In this document: in pieces, positions 29,614-39,291 of the stretch
How positions within the stretch are numbered: position 1 is the stretch's first letter
How the letters are laid out: each line of letters starts with the position of its first letter
NCBI GenBank assembly: GCA_963841695.1
Contig: CAWJDQ010000012.1
Location: 9,427 to 73,426 of the forward strand
Length of the DNA: 64,000 nucleotides
Reading direction: 5' to 3'
DNA from: RYN-230 sp963841695
Lineage (GTDB): Bacteria > Actinomycetota > Actinomycetes > Streptosporangiales > Streptosporangiaceae
The notes under the pieces: generated by a model
What the model saw: only the letters and a program-made list of their open reading frames with translations
Told to the model about the DNA's origin: nothing
Databases searched by the model: none
Program-made: the position numbers and the translations under genes

Positions 29614-30882
29614 TCAGCCGTTGCTGCCGGGGGCGCCGGGTGTGCGGCAGAGAATGAGCAGCGCGATGTCATCCTCGTGGGTGCTGTAGTCGCTCATGGC
29701 CGCCATGACCGTGGCACACGCGGATTCGGGGTCGGCAGTGGTGAGAGCGGCGGACAGCCGCGCGATGCCGTCGTCGAGGGGCCGGTCCCGGCGCTCGACC
29801 AGCCCGTCGGTATAGAGGCAGAGCACGGCGCCGGGGGGAAGGGGCACGGCGCTTTCGTGCCGCGGTGCCGGTCCGGCCACGCCGATGGGCAGATCGGGAA
29901 CGACTGCGACCGGGGCAGTTGGCTGGCCCGGCACGGCCAGCAGGGGCGGCAGGTGCCCCGCGCTGGTCAGGCGGACCTCATCCAGCGACGGGCTGAACAC
30001 GGCACAGAGCACCGTGGCCATCGCCTCCGGCTCGAAATGCCGCATCTTCCGGCCGAGGTAGTCCAGGATCTCGCCCGGGCTGCTGGCCAGCAGGGCGTAG
30101 GCACGCAGCGCGCTGCGCATCCGTCCCATGATCACCGCCGCGTTGAGGCCGGTCCCGGTGACGTCGCCGATCACGGCGCACACCTCGCCGGAGGGCAGGG
30201 GGAACACGTCATACCAGTCGCCACCGAGATGGCCGGCACCGGGAATGTAGCGGGCGGCCATGCCCAGCCCGCCGATCGCGGGGAGGGCGGAGGGCAGCAG
30301 GCTGTGCTGCAGCGCTGCGGTGGCGGCGCGGTCCACCTGGTGGCTGAGGGCCTGGACCGCTACGGCGGCCCGGTCCGCCGCGAGCTGCAGCAGGTCCGTG
30401 TCCTCGCTGGTGAAGGTCCGGGGACTCAGCGCGCCGACGTGCAGCACGCCGATCACCGCCCCGTCAGCGAGCAGCGGGGCACCGGCCAGGGACCGGATGC
30501 CCTTGTCCAGCAAGATCGGATTGACCACGTTGGTGTGATCCACCTCGTCGATGATCACCGGCCGGCCCTCGGCCGCGATCCGCCCGGCGAATCCGCGGCC
30601 CAGCGGGATCCGCACCCCCTGCCGCACCTCTTCTTCCAGGCCGCTGGCCACGGTCGCCACCAGGTGCCCGGACCGGGGATCCAGCAGCAGCACCGCGGCC
30701 GTGTCGGCCTGCAGGGCGTCCTTAACCCGGTCCGCCAGCGTCTGGAGCATGGCCTGGGGATCGAGCATGGACAGCGCGGCGTCAGTGATGGACTGGATAT
30801 CGCGGAGCTTCTCGGCCCAGCCCGGGAGCACCGCCGCGGGCGTCCGGGCAGTGTCAGCGCGGGCGGGGTAATCCGCAGGCAC
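29614..30882 (-). CDS. GAF-domain SpoIIE/PP2C phosphatase
   Basis: A 422-residue soluble signalling phosphatase. A GAF domain (about residues 45-180: ADTAAVLLLDPRSGHLV, GRGFAGRIAAEGRPVIID, GAPLLADGAVIGVLHVG) is followed by a PP2C/SpoIIE domain (QHSLLPSALP, GGDWYDVFPL, IGDVTGTGLNAAVIM, TSAGHLPPLL, LYTDGLVERRD, DDIALLIL). All metal-binding aspartates are present. It probably senses a small ligand or redox state and acts on an anti-sigma pathway. It is flanked by formaldehyde dehydrogenase and thioredoxin genes on the same strand, but gaps of 134-255 nt suggest its own promoter. Confidence 0.93.
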   Translation of the reverse strand: MPADYPARADTARTPAAVLPGWAEKLRDIQSITDAALSMLDPQAMLQTLADRVKDALQADTAAVLLLDPRSGHLVATVASGLEEEVRQGVRIPLGRGFAGRIAAEGRPVIIDEVDHTNVVNPILLDKGIRSLAGAPLLADGAVIGVLHVGALSPRTFTSEDTDLLQLAADRAAVAVQALSHQVDRAATAALQHSLLPSALPAIGGLGMAARYIPGAGHLGGDWYDVFPLPSGEVCAVIGDVTGTGLNAAVIMGRMRSALRAYALLASSPGEILDYLGRKMRHFEPEAMATVLCAVFSPSLDEVRLTSAGHLPPLLAVPGQPTAPVAVVPDLPIGVAGPAPRHESAVPLPPGAVLCLYTDGLVERRDRPLDDGIARLSAALTTADPESACATVMAAMSDYSTHEDDIALLILCRTPGAPGSNG

Positions 30883-31017
30883 CAGCCCGCACCGCCTTCC
30901 GGAGGCACACAGCGAACGTTGGGCACGGGCCTATGTGGTCAGGCCCGCGCGGCGATGCTCCGATACTAAGGCCCGGCCCGCCCGGTGATCATCGATGCGG
31001 CTGGCCGGGCGCCCCGT

Positions 31018-31455
31018 TCAGGGTGCGGCGGCGGCGAGCGCGCCGTCGACCCAGGCCCGCAGGGCAGGCAGGGGGAGGGCACCGGTCTGCCGGGCTGCCA
31101 CCCGTCCGCCGCGCAGCACCAGCAGGGTCGGGATGGCCTGGGCCTCGAACCGCTGGGAGATCTGCGGCGAGACGTCGACGTTCACCTTGACCAGCTTCAC
31201 CTGGCCTGCCAGGTCACGCGCCAGCTGCTCAAGCGCGGGGCTGACCATGCGGCAGGGCCCGCACCAGGGTGCCCACAAGTCCACGATGACGGGAACCTTG
31301 GCGGCCTCCGCGATCTCGGCGAAGGTGGTGTCGTCGGCGTCGGCGATCCACGGCAGCGGCTGATGGCACCGGCCGCACCGGGGCGTCCCGGCGGCCGCGG
31401 CCGGCACCCGGTTCGCCTGGCCGCAGTGCCCGCACCGGATTTGCCCGCTGGTCAT
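31018..31455 (-). CDS. trxC: Thioredoxin with N-terminal zinc ribbon (Trx2 type)
   Basis: A 145-residue thioredoxin. The N-terminus has two C-x-x-C pairs (CGHC and CGRC) forming a zinc ribbon as in Trx2/TrxC. The active site WCGPC is at about residues 64-68, and the cis-proline region is IPTLLVL. It reduces disulfides in the cytoplasm, and the zinc ribbon makes such proteins oxidation-responsive in characterised relatives. It lies 21 nt after the Rieske protein gene on the same strand, so the three genes to 32870 look like one redox operon. Confidence 0.95.
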   Translation of the reverse strand: MTSGQIRCGHCGQANRVPAAAAGTPRCGRCHQPLPWIADADDTTFAEIAEAAKVPVIVDLWAPWCGPCRMVSPALEQLARDLAGQVKLVKVNVDVSPQISQRFEAQAIPTLLVLRGGRVAARQTGALPLPALRAWVDGALAAAAP

Positions 31456-31476
31456 GCCTTCATTATCCCGATGACC

Positions 31477-31833
31477 TCAGCCCGGCGGATGACGGGGGAG
31501 GGGCGCGTCGTTGAGCTGCTGGTCGATGTCGACGAGGATCGCGTCGTCTTCGATCTTGCATGCGTACACGGGGATGGGGCCGCAGGCAAACACGCCCACG
31601 GCCTCGCCGGTGGTCAGGTCGTAGCGGGACGCGTGCGAGGCGCAGACCAGCGTGTCATCGTCCTGGAGGGTGCCCTCGTGCAGGGGTTGCTGCTGGTGGG
31701 TGCAGGTGTTGTGGATCGCCCTGACGTCCTCATCATCGAGGCGGATGAGGCAGATCGGCTCGCGCAACTCCTCCACGAGCAGGGTGTCGCCGACCTCCAG
31801 ATCGTCGAGGTTCGCGACGACTACGAACGTCAT
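31477..31833 (-). CDS. Rieske [2Fe-2S] ferredoxin
   Basis: A 118-residue single-domain Rieske protein. The cluster ligands are in CTHQQQPLHEG and CASHASRYD (C-x-H and C-x-x-H). It looks like the small ferredoxin components of oxygenase or nitrite-reductase-like systems, but no oxygenase is nearby. ATG 31833 follows GGAAGGAC, and its ATG overlaps the stop of the membrane Rieske gene by four bases. The pair may pass electrons from the membrane protein to a soluble acceptor (inference). Confidence 0.92.
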   Translation of the reverse strand: MTFVVVANLDDLEVGDTLLVEELREPICLIRLDDEDVRAIHNTCTHQQQPLHEGTLQDDDTLVCASHASRYDLTTGEAVGVFACGPIPVYACKIEDDAILVDIDQQLNDAPLPRHPPG

Positions 31834-32870
31834 GGCTGTGTCCTTCCAGTTGCGGGCCGCCGGGGTGCCGGCAGGCTGCCGCGCACCTCTATCCAGCCGT
31901 TGCGGATCCGGGTCGGGAGCACGGGCTGCGGCTGGCTGGCCGGGCCGCGGCCGACGCAGCCGTCGGCCAGCGCGAAGCGGGCCCCGTGCAGTGGGCAGGT
32001 CACGGCCAGGCCCGCGACCGTGCCCCGGCTGAGCAGCCCGCCAGCGTGGCTGCAGACGTTGTCGAGCGCGTAGAGGGTGCCGCGGTGGCGGTACAGCATG
32101 ACCTGCCGGCCCTCGGCCTCGACGGCGGTCGGCGTGTCGTCGGGCAGGTCGGCCTCCTGGAGCGCGCGGGTCCACCGCCGCGGCCCGATGGCCCAGGCCA
32201 CCCGGTTGACCATCACGCCCCTCGTGAAGACGAGATGACCGCCCAGGTAACCTGCGCCCGCCGTGACCGTGAAGCTGGCCGCGGCCAGCGCGCGGGCCGC
32301 GGCGCGGTGGCCGGCCATCCGGGTGCCCAGGGAGGCGCCTTGCAGGCCGAGGGCCACCGTGTTGAGGAGGCCGTGCATGAGCCCGACGCGGCGGTCCTCC
32401 TCGTTACTGACGGTCCAGTCGCTGAGGCCGGTCACGGCGGTGGCGACAGAGGCGAGGATGCCGGCCGCGCTGAGCACGCCTGCCGCGTCGAGTCCCGGCC
32501 GGGGCGCCGGGTCACGGTCCGCAATGTCCAGCACCATGACGCCCGACCACAGCCCGATGGGCAGGTCGCTCAGGGCCGGGTGTATCGGGTGGCCGGCCCA
32601 TCGGCCGCCATGCAGCAGCTCAAGGGCCAGATTGTCCTGGTGCCGCTCGCGGGCTGGTACCAGCACCGCGGCGAGCTGGTCGCTCAGGGTCCGGAGCCAG
32701 CCGATCCGGTCGACCGAGGCCAGGAGATCGCTGTGCCAGCTGACCAGCCGGGTGGCAGGGAACGGGGAGCCCGGGCAGGCCCGCCCTGCTGGCCGGCTGC
32801 GGGCGGATCGTCGCCCCGGTCGCTGCCTGTTCGCATGAGGTTCCTCCACGTCGGCGTCAGCTCGTGGCAC
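31830..32870 (-). CDS. DUF2231 membrane protein fused to a Rieske domain
   Basis: A protein of up to 346 residues. The middle part (about residues 90-225) is a DUF2231-type four-helix membrane domain with HPIHPALSDLPIGLW. The C-terminus is a Rieske domain with CSHAGGLL and CPLHGARF ligands. The first 40 residues from ATG 32870 are arginine/proline-rich and unlike family members, so the true start may be further in. It is co-translated with the small Rieske ferredoxin and followed by a thioredoxin gene. The membrane part might be a heme or quinone site; this is not shown by the sequence. Confidence 0.87.
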   Translation of the reverse strand: MPRADADVEEPHANRQRPGRRSARSRPAGRACPGSPFPATRLVSWHSDLLASVDRIGWLRTLSDQLAAVLVPARERHQDNLALELLHGGRWAGHPIHPALSDLPIGLWSGVMVLDIADRDPAPRPGLDAAGVLSAAGILASVATAVTGLSDWTVSNEEDRRVGLMHGLLNTVALGLQGASLGTRMAGHRAAARALAAASFTVTAGAGYLGGHLVFTRGVMVNRVAWAIGPRRWTRALQEADLPDDTPTAVEAEGRQVMLYRHRGTLYALDNVCSHAGGLLSRGTVAGLAVTCPLHGARFALADGCVGRGPASQPQPVLPTRIRNGWIEVRGSLPAPRRPATGRTQP

Positions 32871-33055
32871 GACTCTGAAGAGATCTTCTAGCTCTTTGCC
32901 TGTCCCGCTCGTCTCAGCTCGCTACACCTGCCTGGTCGCCCCGCGGGCCTCGCCGCTCCCAGGCCGTGGACACCGGCGCCCGTACGGGGATGCAGCCGGG
33001 AGAGCTGCCGCGCCCCCCGATTTCCTCTAACGAAAACCCCGCCCGCCACTCACGC

Positions 33056-33247
33056 TTATTCCTGTGCTCCCGCGCCGGGGATATCAGGCCGCCAATGCTG
33101 CAGTTCCTCCGCTGCTTTGTCCAGGCCCAGCTCTTCCAGCGGGCTGCCCTGTCCCATGCGCAAGTGGCGCAATACGGTGGCCAGGAATTCATCCATCGCC
33201 GCCGTGACCTTCTCCCCGGCCGTGCCCTCCGGCTTCTCATCTGTCAT
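33056..33247 (-). CDS. Small hypothetical protein, 63 residues
   Basis: I do not recognise a family. The sequence is helix-rich and acidic (EKVTAAMDEFLATVLRHLRM, then SPLEELGLDKAAEELQHW), with normal codon bias. It follows the DMT transporter gene on the same strand by 26 nt and could be co-transcribed. A longer reading in another frame over the same DNA (32914-33240) is arginine-rich and rejected. Confidence 0.6.
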   Translation of the reverse strand: MTDEKPEGTAGEKVTAAMDEFLATVLRHLRMGQGSPLEELGLDKAAEELQHWRPDIPGAGAQE

Positions 33248-33273
33248 AGAGGTAGCCTGCCACGGGTCGCCAG

Positions 33274-34155
33274 TCAGGGCCCACTCTGACCGGGGCCTCG
33301 TTGACCGGGATCAGGTTTCATCGTCGCCGGGGCAGTCTGCGTCAGAAAGACGACTCCGACGCACATCACCGCGAAGCCGAACGCCGCCAGGGCCAGTACT
33401 ACGGCGTCAGGCTTGAAACGCTCGTCAAACAGCCACACGCTCAGGGCGATACTGACGATCGGATCGACGATCACCAAGAACGGCTGGGAGACCCGCAGCG
33501 GCCCGACGTGCAGGGCCACCTGTTGCAGGAGGGTGCCGGCCGCACCGCCCACGGCCAGGGCGTACACGGGCCAGCGCGTGAGCATTCCGGCCACGCCGAA
33601 CTGGGTGAGCGTGTCCGTGGTGGCCTTGATGATCGTCGCCTCGAGCGCCCAGATGGTCCCGGCCGCCGCGGCGTACAGGGCCGCGCGCCGGCCCGGGGAT
33701 CCTCGCTGCGCCGCGGCGGCCAGCACGGCAGCGCCGGCCCCGCAGGTCAGTGCGGCGACGATCCAGTGCTGACTCGTCGGGGTGGGATGGCCTCCTTCGG
33801 GCTCCCCGGCGACGATGAATACGGCCAGGCCAGCGCAGGTCAAAGCGGCGGCGACCCAGGTTATCCACCGGATGGACTGATGAATCCAGAACTGGCGCAG
33901 TACGAGGCCGAACGCGAGCTCGGTGACCAGGAGCGGCTGCACGACCGACACCAGGCCGTCGTGCAGGGCGAGCGCCTGGAACAGGAATGCTGCAGCCAGG
34001 GCAACCCACCCGAAAAGCCACAGCGGATTGCGGAACAAGTACAGGACCACCCGCCAGCCCGACGAGCGGCGTGGATCCGCAGTGCTGGCCATGTGCTGAG
34101 TGCTGACACTGACCGCGTTAGACAAAGCAGCGAGCAGAGCGAACACGACGGCCAT
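33274..34155 (-). CDS. DMT/NIPA-like membrane transporter
   Basis: A 293-residue integral membrane protein with about nine to ten hydrophobic helices, in two EamA-like halves. It resembles the actinobacterial DMT proteins related to NIPA magnesium transporters (MAVVFALLAALSNAVSVSTQH at the start and LQQVALHVGPLRVSQPFLVI in the second half). ATG 34155 is used because the helix begins directly there and a GGGTGG site precedes it; an upstream start at 34194 would add 13 residues. Substrate unknown. It follows the PPOX gene in the Usp/P-type ATPase cluster. Confidence 0.85.
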   Translation of the reverse strand: MAVVFALLAALSNAVSVSTQHMASTADPRRSSGWRVVLYLFRNPLWLFGWVALAAAFLFQALALHDGLVSVVQPLLVTELAFGLVLRQFWIHQSIRWITWVAAALTCAGLAVFIVAGEPEGGHPTPTSQHWIVAALTCGAGAAVLAAAAQRGSPGRRAALYAAAAGTIWALEATIIKATTDTLTQFGVAGMLTRWPVYALAVGGAAGTLLQQVALHVGPLRVSQPFLVIVDPIVSIALSVWLFDERFKPDAVVLALAAFGFAVMCVGVVFLTQTAPATMKPDPGQRGPGQSGP

Positions 34156-34235
34156 GCTGGCCACCCTAGATCGCCCGGGCCGGGCCACCGGCAATCCGGA
34201 AGCTTAATGAATGCGATTCCCTTCTGGAGAGGATC

Positions 34236-34670
34236 TCAACTGGGCGTAATTGCCAGGATCACCGGCCTGGTGCGCGGGCGGCCGAGGTGCAGGGCGGAAT
34301 GCACGAACTGCAGCGGCCTGACGATCAGGATGTCGGCCCGGTACTTGTCGGCGATGAGCCGCTCGGTGCCGATGGCCTCAGGCTCCGGGAGGACTTCCGC
34401 CACGGCGGCTACCGGTTCGCCGCGAAGCAGGCCGCAGGCTGTGCAGGACGCCACCTGAACCACGGGATTGCGGCGGATGCGCTTTACTTTTCCGGCCGCG
34501 GCATCGGTCTCCACCAGCAGCCTGCCGTCTTGCTGCACGAACCAGACCGGAGTGGCCACGGCCGTGCCGTCGGCCTTATAGCTGATAATGCTCAGATACT
34601 TGCCGCGGAACACTGGTGGCGTGTCCGCCCGGTCTGGTGACTGGCAGGCGCGCGCTGCATTGTCCGTCAT
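34236..34670 (-). CDS. PPOX-class F420-dependent oxidoreductase family protein
   Basis: A 144-residue split-barrel flavin/F420-binding protein of the pyridoxamine-phosphate oxidase-like class. Typical parts are YLSIISYKADGTAVATPVWF, LLVETDAAAGKVKRIRRNP and VQVASC. These bind FMN, heme or F420; the K-x-x-R-I-R-x-N-P pattern fits the F420-type actinobacterial group. It sits between a universal stress protein and a membrane transporter. PPOX proteins also appear among mycobacterial hypoxia-induced genes, which fits the neighbourhood (inference). Confidence 0.9.
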   Translation of the reverse strand: MTDNAARACQSPDRADTPPVFRGKYLSIISYKADGTAVATPVWFVQQDGRLLVETDAAAGKVKRIRRNPVVQVASCTACGLLRGEPVAAVAEVLPEPEAIGTERLIADKYRADILIVRPLQFVHSALHLGRPRTRPVILAITPS

Positions 34671-34729
34671 GGCGATCCTCGCCTTTCTCGCGGCCGGCCC
34701 CAGGCCGCCTCCTGGTGCTCCGGCCCCGC

Positions 34730-35167
34730 TTACCGCTCCTCGGGGACGACGACGACCGGGCAGTGCGCCTGGTGCACGACCTTGCTGCTGACCGAGCCGA
34801 GCATCAGGCGCGCGAACCCCCCGCCGCCACGTGAGCCCACGACCACCAGGTCAGCATCGCGCGACGCATTGACGAGCTCCCGGGCGGAGAAACCATTCAC
34901 CGCGCGGACAGTCACCGACGGGGGCCGGGAATCGCCGAGCAAGGTGAGTGCTTTCCTGGTCGCCTCTTCCGCTGCCTGCTGGGCCTGTTCCACGGCCGGC
35001 GCGTCAGGGGGAAGAATGATCGGGTTGCCGGTCCAGCCACTGACCGGGACCTCATGCACGGTGAGTACGGTCAGCGGAACATGCAGGGCCCCGGCCTCTT
35101 TCGCCGCCCACTCGAGCGCCCGGTGACCGCCGTGCGATCCATCGACGCCTACGATGACTCCGGACAT
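34730..35167 (-). CDS. Universal stress protein (UspA family)
   Basis: A 145-residue single Usp domain. The ATP-binding pattern is present: GVDGS near the start and GSRGGGGFARLMLGSVS with VVVVPE at the end. It overlaps the C-terminus of the P-type ATPase by 19 bases, with its AAGGGAACGGGAA ribosome site inside that gene, so the two are probably one transcript. A second Usp gene is at 45408. The Usp-next-to-P-type-ATPase order repeats that of Rv1996 and ctpF (Rv1997) in Mycobacterium tuberculosis. Confidence 0.95.
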   Translation of the reverse strand: MSGVIVGVDGSHGGHRALEWAAKEAGALHVPLTVLTVHEVPVSGWTGNPIILPPDAPAVEQAQQAAEEATRKALTLLGDSRPPSVTVRAVNGFSARELVNASRDADLVVVGSRGGGGFARLMLGSVSSKVVHQAHCPVVVVPEER

Positions 35168-38100
35168 TTCCCGTTCCCTTCTAGGGTGGGCCCCGGCGGG
35201 CAGCGCGAGGCCTCGGCTCTACTGTTCCGGCTCAGCCGTGCTCTGCTCAGAGGCGTTCGGGCAGCGGCCTGGGGTCCATGGTCCTGGGCCGCGCACGACG
35301 AAGCCGCGGGCGCGGGCGGGCTGGCCTGGGCAGGCGGGACCGGGCCGGGCCGGGGCTCTCGCGTGCCGCGGCGGGCGGTGCGCTGGCGCAGCAGCAGGCG
35401 GCGGAGTTCGTCGGCTCCCCAGACGATGAACGGGAACGGGGCCACGGTGGCGAGCTGGGCAGGACTGAGGGGCGCCGTGCCGACGATGCTGTTCATGACG
35501 GGGAGGTAGATCAGGCCGGCCGCGAACGCGAGCGCTATCGCGATGGCGCCCAGCAGGAACCGGTTGGAGAATATGCCGACCGAGCGCAGCGAGGCGTGGT
35601 CGGTGCGGACCGCGAACGCGGTGCCGATCTGGCAGGCGACGATGCCGAGCCAGGCCACCGTGGTGGCCTGCTGGTAGGCGTGGTGCAGCAGGCTCCCGGG
35701 CCCGGTGGCGGCACCGGCGTGCCATCCGGCGTGCCGCAGGGTGAGGAAGAACCCGGTCATGACGAGGGTGGCGGAGATGACGCCCAGGAACCCCCAGGCC
35801 CGGGCCAGCATCCGGCGGCTGATGACTCCCTGGGCAGCGGGTCTGGGGGGGCGGTCCATGAGCCCGGGCTCGGCCGGCTCCCGGCTGAGCGCCAGGGCGG
35901 GCAGTGTGTCGGTGCCCAGGTCGATGGCGAGGATCTGCATGACGGTCAGCGGCAGCGGGATCGCCCCGCCGGCCAGGGCGAAGACCAGGAAGGGGACGAC
36001 CTCGGGGACGGCGTGGGTGAAGATGTAGCAGATGAACTTGCGGACGTTGTCGTAGATCCGCCGCCCGGATTCGACGGCGGCGGCGATGGTCGCGAAGTTG
36101 TCGTCGGTGAGGATCATCGTCGCGGCCTCGCGGGCGACGTCGGTGCCGGAGCGGCCCATGGCGACGCCGATGTCCGCCCGTCGCAGCGCGGGGGCGTCGT
36201 TGACCCCGTCGCCGGTCATTGCGACGATCTGGCCGGCCGAGCGCAGCGCGTCGGCGATGCGGAGCTTGGCTTCGGGGGAGCTGCGGGCGAAGACGATTTC
36301 CGGGCCGGAGCCGAGCAGCTCATCGAGCTGGTCCTCGGTCATCGTGCCCAGCTCGGTACCGGTGATCACCGTCATCCCACCCGTGCCGGTGCCGATGCCG
36401 ACGCTGCGGGCGATCGCGGCGGCCGTGAGGCCGTTGTCGCCGGTGACCACGTGGACGCGGATGCCGGCCCGGTGCACGCGGGCGATCGCCGCGGGAACCT
36501 GCGGCCGCGGCGGGTCGAGCATGGCGACCATCCCGGTGAGGCACAGGTCCTGTTCGGCGTCCTGGCGGCGGGCGGGAGCAGCGGCACCGGCGGGCAGCAT
36601 CCGGCAGGCGAGAGCCAGCACCCGCAGGCCGTGCTGCGCGTAACCCCGCATGACCCGGGCGGCCTCCTCGCGGTCGGCCGCGGTGATGGCCACGTCGTGG
36701 TGACCGCGCCGGACGCGGGTGACCCGGGCGAGCACCTCCTCCGGTGCGCCCTTGGTGTTCACCACCAGGCCGCCGCCCCGCTCGTCGACGGTGGTCATGA
36801 GCTTGAGCCGGGGGTCAAAGCGGAACAGCTGGCGGCGGCGCGCTTCCCGGCTGGCCCGGGACACATCCGCGGCCGCAGGCCGCCGCCAGCTCGAGCAGCG
36901 CAACCTCGGTCGGATCCCCGGCCGGCTGGCCGGCCGGGCCGCTCAGGTCCGCGTTGTTGCATCTGGCCATGCCCTGCGCGAGCAGGCTGGGCCCGTGGCT
37001 GGCGCCGCCGGCGGCCGGGGTCGCGCCGGGCGGGCTGGCGGGCCCGGCCACCGGCACACGGACCTCCCCGTCGGCGGTCCATACGGCGGTGACGCGCATC
37101 CTGTTCTCGGTGAGCGTGCCCGTCTTGTCGGTGCAGATGACGGAGGTCGATCCGAGGGTCTCCACCGCGGACAGCCGCTTGACCAGGGCGCCGCGGCGGG
37201 CCATCTCGCGCACCCCGACGGCGAGCGCCAGCGTGATCGTGGGCAGCAGACCTTCCGGGACGTTGGCGACCAGCAGCCCGATCGCGAAACTGGCGGCTGC
37301 GGCCATGCTCAGCCCGGCGGCCAGGCCGATCGGCAGGAACGCGATGCCCGCGCCCACGGCCACGAACGCGATCAGCAGCGTTGCCCGCCTGACCTGGCGT
37401 TCCAGCGGGCTATCGGTGCGCCCGGCCCGCTGGCTGAGCGCCGCGATCCGGCCCAGCTCGGTACCCATCCCGGTCGCCGTGACCAGGGCCTCTGCTTCCC
37501 CGCCGGTGCATGCGGTGCCGCTGAACACCACGTTGCTGGCCTGCAGCAGCGGCGCGCTGGGCTCGCCGGCCCCGGCGGTGCGGGTCACCGGCGCGGACTC
37601 GCCGGTGAGCGTCGACATGTCCACTTCCAGGCTGCCCGTCATGAGCCGGGCGTCCGCGCAGATGCTTTCCCCTTCCTCGATCAGGAGGACATCGCCCGGG
37701 ACGAGCAGCCGGGCCTCGATTTCCTGCCTCCTGCCGTCACGCAGCACCCTGGCGCGCTCGGGAAGGAACGCGGCCAGCGCCTCCACAGCCCGCTCGGCCT
37801 GCATTTCCTGCGCGAACGCGAACGCAGCGTTCAGCACGATGACGGCGGCGATCGCGATCGCCAGCCGGGGTGTCCCGGTGATCCAGGCCAGGACCGCGGC
37901 CACCGCCAGCAGGACCGCGAGCGGCTGGGTGAATTGGGCGGCCAGCTCGCCCGGCCAGCGCCGGCCGCCCCGCCGGGCCAGCTCATTCGGGCCGGACACC
38001 TCCAGCCGCCGCGCGGCCTCACGACCCGGCAAGCCTCCTGGCCCGGCGCGCAGGTCCCGGAACAGCTGCGTCATCGGCGGCAGCGAATCGTTCGGTCGTC

Positions 38101-38257
38101 CAGGCCCCGGGTCCCGTTCCGCAGCGGCCAGTCCCGCGCTGGCCGTGGCCCGGGCTGCTGTCCCGGGATCGTTCTGGGCCGCTGTGGGGCTCATCGTGAG
38201 GCTGCGTTCTGGCCGGTTCACCGCGTCACTCCCGCGAAGCTCTCTTCCCGGTAGCAC
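35149..38257 (-). CDS. Cation-transporting P-type ATPase (CtpF-like), one frameshift
   Basis: A P2-type ATPase of about 1000 residues in two frames. The N-terminal cation domain (TGES at about 218-221 from the first start), membrane motif NVPEGLLPTITLALA and phosphorylation site DKTGTLT (Asp377 from the first start) are in the upstream frame. After a surplus G near 36866-36873 (repair gives CGRDVSRASRE) come the nucleotide domain (KGAPEEVL), TGDNGLTA, MTGDGVNDAPALR and the last membrane helices. Starts at 38257 or 38194 (MSPTAAQ) are possible, and a later one before TQLFRDL. The Pro-rich C-terminal tail of about 80 residues is unusual. The ion (Ca2+ or another divalent) is inferred from family only. 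Confidence 0.87.
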
Positions 38258-38363
38258 CCAGCGGGGATCTCATGCTGCGCGCCTTCAAAGCCGCCGTCGG
38301 GGGATGGCCCGGCCGGCGTAAGCCGTCCTCTCCACTGCACGCCGCATGTGCCTGCCCAGGCCA

Positions 38364-38380
38364 GGGACCTACGTCACCCG
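38364..38380. promoter_or_regulatory. Candidate DosR-like box upstream of the P-type ATPase
   Basis: The sequence GGGACCTACGTCACCCG agrees with the core of the mycobacterial DosR box GGGACTWWAGTCCCS at 12 of 15 positions. It lies about 107-170 bp upstream of the possible ATPase starts, in the only non-coding gap of the area. In such GC-rich DNA a chance match is possible. Confidence 0.3.
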
Positions 38381-38448
38381 AGGCGGGTGAGGAAGGTAAC
38401 CAGGCCGGTGGCTGAACGCAGGCGTCACCCGACCGGGCTGGCGGCTGC

Positions 38449-39250
38449 TCAGGCCGTCCCGGGAGGCTTGCCTCCCGGGACACCTCCCGCGGCCGCGTCG
38501 GCGTGGCGGAGTGCCTGGCGCATATGCTCCAGGTCGGCGCGGGAATACCGGCGGCCGAGGTCCCTGAGCATGAACCGGCAGGCCCAGGCGCGCGGTGCGG
38601 CGGGCACATCGCGCAGGCGCCCGGCTTCGGCCCATCCCTCGGTGAGGGCCCGCCAGGACGGTTCTGCCTGGCGCGCGCGGGCATCGGGGTCGAGGGTCAG
38701 GATGGTCCAGGTGCGGGCGCGGTCCAGCAGCGCGTCCCCGGCGGCGGCGTTTGCCCAGTCCAGGACGCCGGTGACCGTGCCATCCTCGTCCGCCAGCACA
38801 TTGAAGGGATGCAGGTCCAGGTGCAGTACCCGGGTCCGGGGGTGACGGGGACGGCCAGCGGGGGTAAGCGGCGCGGTCCGAGAGGCCGGCCGGTGCGGGC
38901 ACTCCCGCCAGCACGGCGTGCACGGCTCCGCACGCCTGGCCGACGATCCGGGCCAGCCCGGGCGCGGCCCGGGCCACGTCGGCCGCGGGCCGTCCGGGCA
39001 GCCGTTCCAGCAAGACGGCGCTGCCTGGCGCGAAGCCCGCCCGCCCGGTGACCCGCGGCACCGGCAGCACGTCCGCGACGGCAGCCATGGCCGCCAGTTC
39101 GGCATCCAGCACCGCCGGGGTGCCGACCCGGAGCACCTGGCGCCCGGCACCCCAGCTGCACCCAGATTTGCCGCCGAGGGACCGCACCCCGGCTGGGTCG
39201 AGCCCGAAGTGCTCCGCAGCCTGGGCGATCACCGGAGACAGCTCACTCAT
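38449..39250 (-). CDS. Aminoglycoside-phosphotransferase-like kinase, one frameshift
   Basis: A protein of about 266 residues with the APH/choline kinase fold. The catalytic loop reads HLDLHPFNVLADEDG and the metal site is GVLDWANA. The N-terminal lobe has LGGKSGCSW and LERLPG. A surplus G near 38828-38835 (CCCGGGTA, repaired to PPDPVLHLDLHP) breaks the frame before the catalytic loop. ATG 39250 starts MSELSPVIAQ. Substrate unknown: many such proteins phosphorylate sugars or alcohols and not antibiotics. Its last codons form a strong hairpin. Confidence 0.82.
38456..38481. terminator. Hairpin overlapping the end of the APH-like gene
   Basis: Perfect palindrome with 11-bp stem GTCCCGGGAGG (38456-38466) and CCTCCCGGGAC (38471-38481), leaving a 4-base loop. 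It encodes part of VPGGKPPGT at the protein C-terminus, seven bases before the stop region. Probable intrinsic terminator separating this gene from the P-type ATPase promoter. Confidence 0.55.
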
Positions 39251-39291
39251 CAATGCCGGACCCGCCTGGGAGGAGCAGGCCGCCACGGCCG

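Noticed and set aside
35278..37092. A 604-codon plus-strand frame opposite the P-type ATPase
   Set aside because: Aspartate/glycine-rich shadow; the ATPase motifs lie on the minus strand.
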